From assembly GCA_964548225.1 (NCBI GenBank), contig CAZJQP010000015.1:8056-72055 (forward strand): a DNA stretch of 64,000 bases. The letters run 5' to 3'. Made by a program: the position numbers and the translations under genes. Origin of the DNA: CALMEH01 sp964548225. Its GTDB lineage: Bacteria > Acidobacteriota > Blastocatellia > Pyrinomonadales > Pyrinomonadaceae. Positions 8,091 to 16,495 of the stretch are shown here, one piece after another (within the stretch, counting starts at the first letter, position 1; every line of letters begins with the position of its first letter). The notes beneath the pieces were generated by a model that was not told the DNA's origin, did no database searches, and saw nothing but the letters and a program-made list of their open reading frames with translations.

Positions 8091-9080
8091 TTATTCGATA
8101 ACAATGACTTCAATAGTGTTTTTTGTTCCAACGGCAAAACGCTTGTTTTTTCGGTCAATCGCAATTTTGGAAAGATTGTCGGTGTGCCAAATAATACTGC
8201 TGTTTCTTTTGTCTGTTGAAATATCAGACCATTTGCAAACCAATTCGCCTGAACCTAAATCGAAAATTTTCGGATATTCATAAAATCCGACTGCGAAATT
8301 TTCATTTAACGGCATCAAAAGTCCGGTCGGCTCATCAATTTTGACTTGGCTTATTGTAATTTGCTTTTCTAAATCATAAACTGCGATTGATATTTCTTCG
8401 CTTGCATCTTCATTTTCGGAATTTCCGGTTCCGCTTAATAGAAGTCTTTTATCATCAATAAAAGTTGCGTTATTTATCTCCCATAAATTTATGTTTTTAA
8501 AGTTTTCGTCCCGAAACGGAATAAAAACCCGTGGATTTGAAACACCTTCGGATAAATCGTAAAGCTCAAACGCATCAAGCGGATGCCAAATCCAACCCGC
8601 GCTTAAAATCATTTTTTGATTAGGACTCGTTTGAAGTCTGGATTGAAAAAAATCGCGTTGCGGTCGTTCTTTTTCAGTAAGCCGAATTCCTGTTTCAACG
8701 TCTTCAATTTCGATGACATTATATTCATCAGGACAATGTGCAATGCAAATTTTTTCGTCAATATTCAGAAATGTTATCGGATATTCAAAGGCTTCGGCAC
8801 AGTAATAACTTCGATTGATTTCTCTTAAAATATTTCCTTGTTTTAAGAGAATACCTTTTGTTCCGAGTGTTTGATAAATTACGGAATATTCACCGTCATC
8901 GGTGGCAACAGCATTATCAAAAAGACTGCCCAAAGAAACTTTTATATCGGTTTTAGTTCCATCTAAACGAAATGTTTGCAACCCACCGGCATAATCAACT
9001 AAATAATCATCTATCCAACAAAGTGAGCGAAGTTGGTTTTCATAATCGAGAGGAATCGAATATCTTGCTTTTTCATTCAT
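8091..9080 (-). CDS. Cytoplasmic beta-propeller-like protein, function unknown
   Basis: 329 residues without signal peptide. The sequence is a series of short beta-rich blades (LRSLCWIDDYLVDYAGG, ATFIDDKRLLLSGTG, KIAIDRKNKRFAVGTKNTIEVI) like WD40-type propellers without strict WD motifs. No catalytic residues seen. The stop codon abuts the ATG of the FAD oxidoreductase and the gene is preceded by vapBC, so it belongs to a block inserted between the aminopropyltransferase and the oxidoreductase. Confidence 0.65.
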   Translation of the reverse strand: MNEKARYSIPLDYENQLRSLCWIDDYLVDYAGGLQTFRLDGTKTDIKVSLGSLFDNAVATDDGEYSVIYQTLGTKGILLKQGNILREINRSYYCAEAFEYPITFLNIDEKICIAHCPDEYNVIEIEDVETGIRLTEKERPQRDFFQSRLQTSPNQKMILSAGWIWHPLDAFELYDLSEGVSNPRVFIPFRDENFKNINLWEINNATFIDDKRLLLSGTGNSENEDASEEISIAVYDLEKQITISQVKIDEPTGLLMPLNENFAVGFYEYPKIFDLGSGELVCKWSDISTDKRNSSIIWHTDNLSKIAIDRKNKRFAVGTKNTIEVIVIE

Positions 9081-9099
9081 AAAATTTCTGCCTAAATCT

Positions 9100-9546
9100 T
9101 TATAATTCGAGATCGTCGAGGAGAAGAATTTGTAGTTCGGTAACGCGCTTTAAACCATTATCATTGCACAAAAAAGCATTGCAACCGTTTTTCAAAGCCG
9201 TAGCAATTTGCAAAGCGTCAGGCGTTCGCAGATTATATTTGGCGCGAAGTTCGGCGGCTCGTTCAGCGATTGAAGGAGTTAAAGGAAAAAGTTGAAAATT
9301 CGCGCCATTAAAAAGCAAGTCGCGGTAATCGGCGGCAAGTATTTGATTGTTTTGTCGAAGCGGCTGAACCAAAACTTCGGTTAATGTGATAACAGAACTG
9401 CAAGCCGTGAAATCATTAGCGGTAAGACGCTTAAAAATATCGCGCATCAAATCAACGTAGAGCGGATTTTGTTCGACAAAATAAATAAATGGAGAAGTAT
9501 CAAGACCTAGAAAACCAACTCCCTGCAAAGCAACGTCTAATTTCAT
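9100..9546 (-). CDS. VapC-like PIN-domain toxin
   Basis: 148 residues with the PIN ribonuclease acidic residues: FLGLDTSPFIYF (first Asp), LTEVLVQPL (Glu), LRTPDALQIATAL (Asp) and FLCNDNGLKRV (last Asp). As a VapC-type toxin it would cleave RNA in the cytoplasm when not bound by the upstream antitoxin. ATG 9546 overlaps the antitoxin stop (TGATG), typical coupling; a start at 9564 is open but less likely. The pair lies inside the polyamine-linked operon. Confidence 0.85.
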   Translation of the reverse strand: MKLDVALQGVGFLGLDTSPFIYFVEQNPLYVDLMRDIFKRLTANDFTACSSVITLTEVLVQPLRQNNQILAADYRDLLFNGANFQLFPLTPSIAERAAELRAKYNLRTPDALQIATALKNGCNAFLCNDNGLKRVTELQILLLDDLEL

Positions 9547-9770
9547 CACGGGCGATGCTCCCATTCATCTCTCAATTCATTGATGTATTCTTGCGCGTCA
9601 ATTCCTTCCCAAATTTCTTTTCCTAAGCCTTCTAACTCTAACAAACTTCGTTTCGGTTTTTCGGTTTCGTTTTCGGCTAAATCGTTTGAAACTTTCGCAA
9701 TCAAACGCAGTTTTTCATTGCTTGGTAAAGGTTTGATATATTGCTGATAAATTTCTTCGACAGTCTGCAT
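9546..9770 (-). CDS. VapB-like antitoxin
   Basis: 74 residues: a helical N-terminus (MQTVEEIYQQYIKPLPSNEKLRLIAKVSNDL) and an acidic C-terminal tail (GIDAQEYINELRDEWEHRP) of the kind that wraps around PIN toxins. No obvious ribbon-helix-helix or AbrB domain. Overlaps the toxin by one nucleotide. The family is judged mainly from size and the adjacent PIN gene. Confidence 0.75.
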   Translation of the reverse strand: MQTVEEIYQQYIKPLPSNEKLRLIAKVSNDLAENETEKPKRSLLELEGLGKEIWEGIDAQEYINELRDEWEHRP

Positions 9771-9806
9771 AATTTATTCTCCTATTACGATAAATTTTAC
9801 AACAAA

Positions 9807-11330
9807 TCATTCAAATCTCCGCCATTCCGATTCGTAATATCTGACAAGTGCTTGATTATCAAGCCGATTTACTTCAATTTCTTCGCTCGGCAAAGACGTA
9901 TCAGTCGAAAATTCAAACATCGAGGCAAATGTTTTTTCGTTAAGATATTTCAATTCGATATTTTCTTGCGGTTTGTTTGGAGTTTCAAACGGTTGTAATT
10001 TGCAGAGCGCGTAACCCCAAATACCGAAGCTCGGAACAGTCGTATTGTAAGGTTTGACGTAAAAACCCGATGCTTCCAGAGTTTTCATAATTGACCAGAA
10101 TGATTTTCGCGCCATTAACGGCGAAGTCGTTTGAACGACGATTGAAGCGTCAGGCTTTAGTTTGGCTTTCAGGAGATTGTAAAATCTGGTTGTGTAAAGT
10201 TTTCCCAAAGCAAAATTATTCGGGTCAGGAAAATCTATGATGGCGATGTCAAAAGGTTCGTTTGCGTTATTATCGAGCCAGATAAAAGCATCGTTATTGA
10301 CGACGGAAACGCGGCTGTCCTGCATCGAATTTTTGTTTAATTCGCCAAGTGCCGGAACAGTTTTTGAAACCTGTGTCATCATCGGATCAAGGTCAACGAG
10401 CGTGATTGATTCGACCGAACTGTATTTTAAGATTTCACGAACCGCCAAACCATCGCCGCCGCCGAGAACTAAAATTCTTTTCGGCTGTCCTTCGTGCGCG
10501 GCGAACGCCGGATGCACCAACGCTTCGTGATAGCGGTATTCGTCAAAGGAATTAAATTGCAGGTTTCCGTTGATAAAAAGCGAATAACCGATTTTGCCTT
10601 TGGTTACGACAATTCGTTGATAAGGCGACGATTTCGCGTAAATTATGTTGTCCACAAATAGCGCATCTTCTGCAAGCGACGTTAGACTGTCGGCTTTGAT
10701 AAACGCAATAAGCAGAAGAATTACAATGATGAAACCTTTGATTCGCAAGATATTTACGTCGCGTTTTTTGATTAAATTCTCAAGCAACCACGTTCCCCAA
10801 ATTCCGACTCCGGCATTTAAAATACCGAAAACAAGCGAAGTTCTAGTCAAACCTAATTTCGGCACGAGAAAAATCGGAAACAGCAACGAAGCAACTAATG
10901 CGCCGATGTAATCCAAAGCAAGCACCCGCGCAATCAGCTTTTTAAAATCTAATTCATCTTTTAAAATCCGAATGAGAAGCGGAATTTCAAGCCCGACGAG
11001 TGCGCCGATAAGAAAAACCAAAGCATAAAGAATAATGCTAAAATACGAAACGCCGGCAAAAGTCAGAAAAAGAAGCGGCGCGGAAAAACCTCCGGCAACG
11101 GCAACTGCCAATTCGATTTCGACAAAGCGTTTGGCAAGTTCTTTGTCCAAAAAAACCGAAATCCAAGAGCCAACGCCCATTGCCGAAAGATAAATCCCGA
11201 TAACAAGCGAGAATTGCGTTATCGAATCGCCGAGAACATATGAAGAAACCGTCGCGGCAAGCAATTCATAAATCAAACCGCAAGTGGCAATGATGATGAC
11301 GTTTAGAAATAAAAGAGGTGTGCGATTCAT
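9807..11330 (-). CDS. Membrane-anchored polyamine aminopropyltransferase (SpeE-like)
   Basis: 507 residues: about seven membrane segments in the first 220 residues, then a spermidine synthase domain. The AdoMet-binding motif ILVLGGGDGLAVREILKY lies near residue 290; VESITLVDLDPMM follows; DIAIIDFPDPNN (family DxPDP) lies near 365. It transfers an aminopropyl group from decarboxylated AdoMet to an amine acceptor at the inner membrane. The AdoMet decarboxylase at 13806-14183 supplies the donor in the same operon, with DUF4178 and DUF350 genes between, a combination recurring across bacteria. Confidence 0.88.
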   Translation of the reverse strand: MNRTPLLFLNVIIIATCGLIYELLAATVSSYVLGDSITQFSLVIGIYLSAMGVGSWISVFLDKELAKRFVEIELAVAVAGGFSAPLLFLTFAGVSYFSIILYALVFLIGALVGLEIPLLIRILKDELDFKKLIARVLALDYIGALVASLLFPIFLVPKLGLTRTSLVFGILNAGVGIWGTWLLENLIKKRDVNILRIKGFIIVILLLIAFIKADSLTSLAEDALFVDNIIYAKSSPYQRIVVTKGKIGYSLFINGNLQFNSFDEYRYHEALVHPAFAAHEGQPKRILVLGGGDGLAVREILKYSSVESITLVDLDPMMTQVSKTVPALGELNKNSMQDSRVSVVNNDAFIWLDNNANEPFDIAIIDFPDPNNFALGKLYTTRFYNLLKAKLKPDASIVVQTTSPLMARKSFWSIMKTLEASGFYVKPYNTTVPSFGIWGYALCKLQPFETPNKPQENIELKYLNEKTFASMFEFSTDTSLPSEEIEVNRLDNQALVRYYESEWRRFE

Positions 11331-11331
11331 T

Positions 11332-11412
11332 TTGAATGATGAATGATAAATGATGAATGATGAATGTAAAACTTCCTCAATTCATCATTCATCATTCATC
11401 ATTCGTCATTAA
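11332..11412. repeat. Inverted pair of ATGATGA-type short-word repeats
   Basis: Tandem GATGAAT words (about 11332-11366) face their reverse complement CATTCAT (about 11384-11412) across a short spacer and could form a long imperfect hairpin. It occupies the whole space between the DUF350 stop and the aminopropyltransferase start within the operon. Confidence 0.8.
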
Positions 11413-11417
11413 AGAAA

Positions 11418-11678
11418 CTATCCGCCGATTGCCGCACCGATGATTATCGAAATGCCAATGATGATTGCGCCAATAATTATTGCCAAAGCCGTGTTTTGAT
11501 CTTCTTCGATTTCTTTTTTGACCGAAAAAGGCGAAAACCGCACAACAATCAAAAAAGCAATGCCGAAAACTATCAACCCCAACAAAACAAAAGCCGATGC
11601 CGTCAACAAGACAGATAATAAGTCTTCGAGCTTGACGACAAAGCCAAGCGGAAGCATTTTAAACATAAGATTCAACAT
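11418..11678 (-). CDS. Short DUF350 membrane protein
   Basis: 86 residues with two hydrophobic segments separated by a basic/acidic turn (VVRFSPFSVKKEIEEDQNTALAI), the DUF350 (YjfL-like) pattern. DUF350 proteins sit in the inner membrane and co-occur with DUF4178, AdoMet decarboxylase, SpeE-like and GspS-type ATP-grasp genes. The start ATG 11678 overlaps the stop of the small membrane protein upstream (TAATG), and the ribosome site GGAGGA lies inside that gene. A longer DUF350 protein is encoded at 58260. Confidence 0.85.
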   Translation of the reverse strand: MLNLMFKMLPLGFVVKLEDLLSVLLTASAFVLLGLIVFGIAFLIVVRFSPFSVKKEIEEDQNTALAIIIGAIIIGISIIIGAAIGG

Positions 11679-11827
11679 TATTTTCCTCCACGAAATCCAC
11701 TATAAAAAAACGGCGTTCCGAGCCGTGAACGGCTTCCCGAATTTGCCAACTCCCAACCCAAAAACGACGACATTGTATAAAACAATATAACTCCGCCGCC
11801 AAAAATTAAAAAAAGTGCCTTCATCAT
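11678..11827 (-). CDS. Small membrane protein with Gly-rich tail
   Basis: 49 residues (ATG 11827; a second ATG follows directly). One hydrophobic segment covers about residues 4-24 (MKALFLIFGGGVILFY), then a basic tail ending in YSGFRGGK. The stop overlaps the DUF350 start (TAATG), and the last codons (GGAGGAAAA) double as the DUF350 ribosome-binding site, which supports a real coupled gene. No family recognised. Its tail resembles the ends of the DUF4178 protein (SMFSGGSS) and of the lipoprotein at 56591 (GGFGGGGYSSSS). Confidence 0.7.
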   Translation of the reverse strand: MMKALFLIFGGGVILFYTMSSFLGWELANSGSRSRLGTPFFYSGFRGGK

Positions 11828-11832
11828 AATTT

Positions 11833-11898
11833 TGGTTTCTGGTTTCCATTTTTCGGTTTCTCGTTTCTAATCAAAAACTAGAAACCTGAAACTGGAAA
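11833..11898. repeat. Inverted pair of GTTTC-type short-word repeats
   Basis: Words such as GGTTTC/CGTTTC on the left face GAAACC/GAAACT on the right, making a possible hairpin between the DUF4178 gene and the small membrane gene. No gene seen in it. Confidence 0.7.
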
Positions 11899-13809
11899 CT
11901 ACGAACTTCCTCCCGAAAACATACTTTCGCTCCAACGGCGCGATTCAAAGGTAAATTTTCTGATTAAACCGAAAATCGGCAAAAGCGCAAGAAGCACAAA
12001 CGCGCAACAGAAATTTACGCCACGCGAGACGTTTTGCTCGACTTTGACCGAAATATTTAACGGTTCATTAAATTTTTGCCAAGTTCCGGCAACTTTCAGC
12101 GTATATTTTCCCGCCGGAAGTGCCGAAAGTGTTGCGTCCTGCGTTTGATTTCCTTCCGTCCAAGCACCGTCGCTGTCCGAGCCGGAATAATACTCAATCG
12201 GGATGTTAACCGATTCTACTTCTTGACTTTGTTCGTTAATCAAATCAATGTCCAAATCAGCGTAGGCATTGCTCACGGGCGCATTTGCCGTGATTCGCAC
12301 ATTTCGCATTCCTTTGAGTTCAAATTGTTTGCTGAAAACCGTCTGCGGCGTGGTTACGCTTGCCGTCGGTTGTAAAGTTACGGTTTCATTCAAGACCGTG
12401 CTGGACGAACTGAACGGAAGCATAAAAATTGCGACGATAAACAGCAGAGCGAGCATCGCAAAACCGTATTTGATATAAAATCCGCCCGTAAAAGGCTGAT
12501 TCGGCGCGACCGACCAAGGTTTCGGTAAATCACTGACGTTAAACGCTTTTTCAATTTCCGCGTTCGTCATATAAACGCCCGCCGACCAATTCATTTCGTT
12601 ATTCGTTATTTCCTGTGAAAGCATCAAAGGCGCGTTGACAAAATCAATTGCCCGCACGGTTTCGCCTTGTTCAACACGCCAGTAAAATTCGCCCTGCACG
12701 AATTCGACTGTCGCCGGAGCGTCTTGGAAAATACGGAAATTTTTCCCGTTAAATGAAATATTTGTGCCAACGCTGACAACGTCAGCAGGATTTACAGGTT
12801 CAACAAAATTCCAATGGTTATCCGAATGAACAAGCCAACGGAAACCGATCATCGGATTATAAAGCAAATATTCGTGCCAGAAATATTTGATGCCTTCAAT
12901 CGTAACGCTTCGCACGACCGCACCGATGATTTTAAATTTTGTGTCGTCTTTAAAAGTTCCTTCCGCCCCAATCGGCAAAACAAATTGTGGTGCGTCCGGC
13001 TTCGGTGCAAGCGATTTAAGCCACGAAAGATTGCCTTTATTAACATCCAGAAGCGAATTGCAATACGGACAAGTTACACGCTCGGCTTTGTCGGGCGCGG
13101 TCAAAGTTAAAGCTCCGCCACAATTCGGGCAACCCATTCCTTTCGCCGCAACTTTTTGTGCTTCACGAGTTACAGGTTTTGCGTCGGCAAGACCGATTTC
13201 GGCAAGCGTAACCTTCTGTCCGACAAAAACCCAAGGCGGATTCATTGAATAATCAATTGTTCCGAAAGCATTTCCCGTGCCGGACAAATCAGCATAATTG
13301 CTTTGTTCGTTCGGCTCTAATTTGTAGGGAATTTCACCGTTTGCCGCAACGGAAGTCGCCGTTCCTTTTTCCGTAACCATCAAAGGTGTTGAATTTGGAA
13401 TCTGCGACAAACTTTCGCCTAATTGCAATGTTTCAAATGCCGGAAGTTGTGCGTCTTGCGGTAAAGGCTGATAAAAAGTCAGATAAAAATTGCCTTGTGC
13501 TTCGGCGAGCCAGCCAACCCAACCGTTTGAAAAAGTTGCATACCATTCATCCCAAACGCCGCCGAGTTCGTGGCGCAATTGTGCGCGTCCCGTAAGCTGA
13601 AACCGCTGGTCTTTGAACATTCCTTTCAGTCCAATTTTCAAAGGCGATTGCGAATCAACAATCTCGGCAACTCTGCCCAAATCTTCCAAACCTCTGTCGG
13701 TTCGCGCCACCGCCGAACGGCAAAACGGACAAATAAGCACAATCGTCGAGCCTTTTTGAAACTCGATAGGCGCGGCACAAGACGGACAATTCGCTTTTAA
13801 GACGCTCAA
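11899..13809 (-). CDS. Zinc-ribbon protein with two DUF4178 domains
   Basis: 636 residues. Two modules, each a zinc ribbon plus a DUF4178 beta domain: CPSC/CPFC near residues 9 and 28, with DUF4178 about 60-200; CPNC/CPYC near residues 227 and 247, with DUF4178 about 285-430. A membrane segment (YGFAMLALLFIVAIFMLPF, about 453-471) precedes a beta-rich extracytoplasmic domain and a second membrane segment near 605. The tail ends SMFSGGSS. Start is TTG 13809, supported by GGAGGT 7 nt upstream and a 4-nt overlap with the AdoMet decarboxylase stop. It is the hallmark of this polyamine-linked envelope locus; molecular role unknown. Confidence 0.85.
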   Translation of the reverse strand: MSVLKANCPSCAAPIEFQKGSTIVLICPFCRSAVARTDRGLEDLGRVAEIVDSQSPLKIGLKGMFKDQRFQLTGRAQLRHELGGVWDEWYATFSNGWVGWLAEAQGNFYLTFYQPLPQDAQLPAFETLQLGESLSQIPNSTPLMVTEKGTATSVAANGEIPYKLEPNEQSNYADLSGTGNAFGTIDYSMNPPWVFVGQKVTLAEIGLADAKPVTREAQKVAAKGMGCPNCGGALTLTAPDKAERVTCPYCNSLLDVNKGNLSWLKSLAPKPDAPQFVLPIGAEGTFKDDTKFKIIGAVVRSVTIEGIKYFWHEYLLYNPMIGFRWLVHSDNHWNFVEPVNPADVVSVGTNISFNGKNFRIFQDAPATVEFVQGEFYWRVEQGETVRAIDFVNAPLMLSQEITNNEMNWSAGVYMTNAEIEKAFNVSDLPKPWSVAPNQPFTGGFYIKYGFAMLALLFIVAIFMLPFSSSSTVLNETVTLQPTASVTTPQTVFSKQFELKGMRNVRITANAPVSNAYADLDIDLINEQSQEVESVNIPIEYYSGSDSDGAWTEGNQTQDATLSALPAGKYTLKVAGTWQKFNEPLNISVKVEQNVSRGVNFCCAFVLLALLPIFGLIRKFTFESRRWSESMFSGGSS

Positions 13810-14183
13810 ATTTTACCTCCAACAGTTTGCGATTGCGGATTTTCACCGCGTTCAATTTTTGTAATTTTTACTTGATTTGCGCCAAGCATTTCGATTAGAT
13901 TTGCTTCCCAATTCCATTCGGGGCGCGATTTACAGCAATAAAGGTTAAAAGTCGCTGTTTGAAATTCGGGGTAAGTGTGGCAGGCAAGATGCGATTCAGT
14001 GAGCATCGTCAACCCCGTAACGCCGCCTTCGCCGCCGAATTTGTGCCAATGTGCTTCACCAACGGATTTCAAACCTAAATCTGCGATAATCCGCGCAAAA
14101 ACTGTCTGTAATGCAGAAACATCGCGGAGCGTTTCTCCATCACATTCAAAGGCTTCTATTAACCACTCAGTTCCGACTATCAT
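13806..14183 (-). CDS. speD: S-adenosylmethionine decarboxylase (SpeD, class 1B type)
   Basis: 125 residues, the size of the small prokaryotic proenzyme. The self-cleavage motif LTESHLACHTYPE places the pyruvoyl-forming serine at Ser64, with His69 and Cys83-84 in the expected region (NLYCCKSRPEW). It makes decarboxylated AdoMet, the aminopropyl donor for the SpeE-like enzyme at 9807. First gene of the minus-strand operon; divergent from the lipoprotein gene at 14272 across an 88-nt gap that must hold both promoters. Confidence 0.92.
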   Translation of the reverse strand: MIVGTEWLIEAFECDGETLRDVSALQTVFARIIADLGLKSVGEAHWHKFGGEGGVTGLTMLTESHLACHTYPEFQTATFNLYCCKSRPEWNWEANLIEMLGANQVKITKIERGENPQSQTVGGKI

Positions 14184-14271
14184 TTTGGGAAAACCTAAAA
14201 TCCTTTACGTCTTTAATTTAGAAAAGTTTTGAACTTTGAAAAACGCAATGCGTTAAACTCAAAAGTGAAGT

Positions 14272-15219
14272 ATGTTGATGAAAAATATAGCTAAATTTTT
14301 TGCATTTGTCATTTCGACAAGCGTGTTTTCGGCGTGTTCGGTTATTTTTCCGAGCAATGAGCAGTTTAAAAACCCGAATGAGCAGTTTTCAAAAGACTGG
14401 GAGAAACCGTCGGTTGTCGGAAGAATCGAATCTGACGAAATCACGGAAAGCAGCGGAATTGCCGTTTCGCGCTGTAATGAAAACGTGCTTTGGACCCATA
14501 ACGATTCGGGAGACAAAGCCTACATTTTCGCGCTCAACGAAAAAGGTGAAAAGCTTGGGACGTGGAAAGTTTCGGGGGCGGAAAATTTCGATTGGGAAGA
14601 CATTGCCACACGCAAAGAAAAATCCGGCGAGTGTTTTCTATACATCGCTGACATTGGCAATAACAAGCGCACACGCGGCGAAATGACGATTTACCGTGTC
14701 AAAGAGCCGAAAGTTTCAGCGGAAAATAAATCTTCGAGCAAGAAAAATCCTTCGACAACCGAGTCGGCAGAAGCAATAAAATTTGAATATCCCGAAATGC
14801 GCCACGACGCTGAAACTTTGATGATTCATCCAGAAACAGGCGATATTTACATCATTTCAAAACGCTTGAGCGGCGCGGCGGCAGTTTATAAATTAAAAGC
14901 CGACTACGAAAAAGAAAAAACAAACCTGCTCGAAAAAGTCGCCGATTTTGAAGTTCCTGCCGTGCCAAACGGCTTTTTCACCGGCGGCGACATTTCGCCC
15001 GACGGCAAACACGCTATCATCTGCGATTATTTTGCTGCTTACGAAATTGATTTACCCGAAAAAGCCAAAAATTTCGACGAAATCTGGAAACAAAAACCCG
15101 AACTGATTGAACTCGGCAAACGCGACATCGGCGAAGCCGTCGGATATTCAACCGACGGCAAATCAATTTTTGCCACGAGCGAACGCGACAATGGGCTTAT
15201 TCAAGTAAAACGCAAATAG
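14272..15219 (+). CDS. Lipoprotein with beta-propeller-like domain
   Basis: 315 residues with a lipoprotein signal peptide (lipobox VFSAC, Cys about 18 counted from MKNIAKF). The mature part has beta-strand repeats and distinctive segments ESSGIAVSRCNENVLWTHNDSGD (split by the signal of a propeller blade), DWEDIA, YIADIGNN, MRHDAETLMIHPETGDIYIISK and GGDISPDGKHAIICDY. This resembles extracytoplasmic propeller proteins of unknown function. Two in-frame ATGs (14272 and 14278) are possible; the second fits the signal peptide better. Confidence 0.75.
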   Translation: MLMKNIAKFFAFVISTSVFSACSVIFPSNEQFKNPNEQFSKDWEKPSVVGRIESDEITESSGIAVSRCNENVLWTHNDSGDKAYIFALNEKGEKLGTWKVSGAENFDWEDIATRKEKSGECFLYIADIGNNKRTRGEMTIYRVKEPKVSAENKSSSKKNPSTTESAEAIKFEYPEMRHDAETLMIHPETGDIYIISKRLSGAAAVYKLKADYEKEKTNLLEKVADFEVPAVPNGFFTGGDISPDGKHAIICDYFAAYEIDLPEKAKNFDEIWKQKPELIELGKRDIGEAVGYSTDGKSIFATSERDNGLIQVKRK

Positions 15220-15328
15220 TTCAGAGTTACGCATTTATGTGTGCTAAATCGTCGCGTTTCGCTGATGATTTCACGGCTGAAGCGGTAACTCTGAACTTTT
15301 GACAAAATTTGTTTATAATCGAAATATT

Positions 15329-15994
15329 ATGAATACTGAAACTTTAAATTTCGACACCGCAAACGGCGCAACGACTGCTTACGTTGCAATTCCCGAAAAC
15401 GCAAACGGCAAAGCCGTGATTTTGATTCAAGAATGGTGGGGCTTGAACGAAAATATCAAAAATGTCGCTCGCCGCTATGCCGATGAAGGGTTTACGGCAA
15501 TCGCGCCTGACCTTTATCGTGGAAAAATTGCCGCAAACCCGCAAGAAGCCGGCGCAATGATGCAGGCTTTGCAGCTTGAAGACGGTTTGGACACAATAAA
15601 AAACACTATCGAAACCGCAAGTGAAAAATACGGATTCGCGCATTTCGGCATTTCCGGCTTTTGTATGGGCGGAACTTATGCACTCCGCGCCGCTTGTGTT
15701 TTAGAAGGGTTGAGCGCGTCTGCGCCATTTTACGGAGATGTGCCAGAAGAAGAAGTTTTGAAAAACCTTTCAACGCCGACAATCTTTATTTCCGCCACGC
15801 AAGACCAATGGATTAATGCCGAAAAGGTTGGATATTTGGAAGAAATGACTGAAAAATACGAACTTCCCGTAACGTCCGTCAAATACGAAGCCGACCACGC
15901 ATTTTTCAACGACACGCGCCCCGAAGTTTATAACGCCGAAGCCGCAAACGACGCTTGGGCTTTAGTTACAGGATTTTTTAACGATAAACTTTAA
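15329..15994 (+). CDS. Dienelactone hydrolase family protein
   Basis: 221 residues, typical alpha/beta-hydrolase of the DLH family. Catalytic triad is visible: Cys112 in GISGFCMGG, Asp159 in SATQDQW, and His190 in YEADHAFF. QEWWGLN near residue 35 and RYADEGFTAIAPDLYRG follow the family. It hydrolyses a lactone or ester in the cytoplasm; natural substrate unknown. ATG 15329 is chosen because conserved sequence begins there. Confidence 0.9.
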   Translation: MNTETLNFDTANGATTAYVAIPENANGKAVILIQEWWGLNENIKNVARRYADEGFTAIAPDLYRGKIAANPQEAGAMMQALQLEDGLDTIKNTIETASEKYGFAHFGISGFCMGGTYALRAACVLEGLSASAPFYGDVPEEEVLKNLSTPTIFISATQDQWINAEKVGYLEEMTEKYELPVTSVKYEADHAFFNDTRPEVYNAEAANDAWALVTGFFNDKL

Positions 15995-16001
15995 GAATGG
16001 T

Positions 16002-16048
16002 AAATAGGTAATAGGTAGTAGGCAAAACCTATTACCTATTACCTATTT
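16002..16048. repeat. Inverted pair of GGTAATA short-word repeats
   Basis: Words GGTAATA/GGTAGTA (16002-16021) face TATTACC (16028-16048). It separates convergent genes and overlaps the 3' end of the SRPBCC gene, whose last residues (EIGNR) and stop codon are written by the repeat. Confidence 0.8.
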
Positions 16049-16490
16049 CCGCAACTCGTTTTAATTCTGCATTGCGCCGCGAAACCAATTTACGCAGATG
16101 ATTTTCGAGCAAAAACGTATCAACAATTTTGCCCAAAATCCAAAAAGGTGAAGTCCATTCGAGAGTATCAATCATTAAAGTTCCGCCATTTTTTTCGATA
16201 AACTCGTGTTTGTGTTTGAACGATTTGAAATTGCCTTCCGTCATTTCATCGGTAAAAAATCGCGGACTTTCAAATTCGGTAACTTTTACGGTCAGACGTT
16301 GCCGAATGCCGAAATGTTTTCCTTCAAAAGTAACTGTTTCGCCGAGCTTGATTTTGCCGTGAGTTTTTCCCGCGATTGCCTTTTCGCCGGTTTGCCGCGT
16401 CGTTTGAACGTGCAAACTAATGTCGCGCACCAAATCGAAACAAACTTCCGGTGGCGCGGCAATTTCTGTTTCAATAATCAAAATCGGCAT
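16032..16490 (-). CDS. SRPBCC-fold ligand-binding/cyclase-like protein
   Basis: 152 residues with the START/SRPBCC pattern: IIETEIAAPPEVCFDLVRDISLH at the N-terminus, a strand ladder with FESPRFFTDEM, and the long C-terminal helix WILGKIVDTFLLENHLRKLVSRRNAELKRV. Such proteins bind hydrophobic ligands; role here unknown. It starts 6 nt after the true end of the desaturase frame, so the two are an operon and lipid-related work is possible. The final five codons and the stop lie inside a GGTAATA repeat, so its original C-terminus may have been replaced. Confidence 0.8.
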   Translation of the reverse strand: MPILIIETEIAAPPEVCFDLVRDISLHVQTTRQTGEKAIAGKTHGKIKLGETVTFEGKHFGIRQRLTVKVTEFESPRFFTDEMTEGNFKSFKHKHEFIEKNGGTLMIDTLEWTSPFWILGKIVDTFLLENHLRKLVSRRNAELKRVAEIGNR

Positions 16491-16495
16491 AATCT

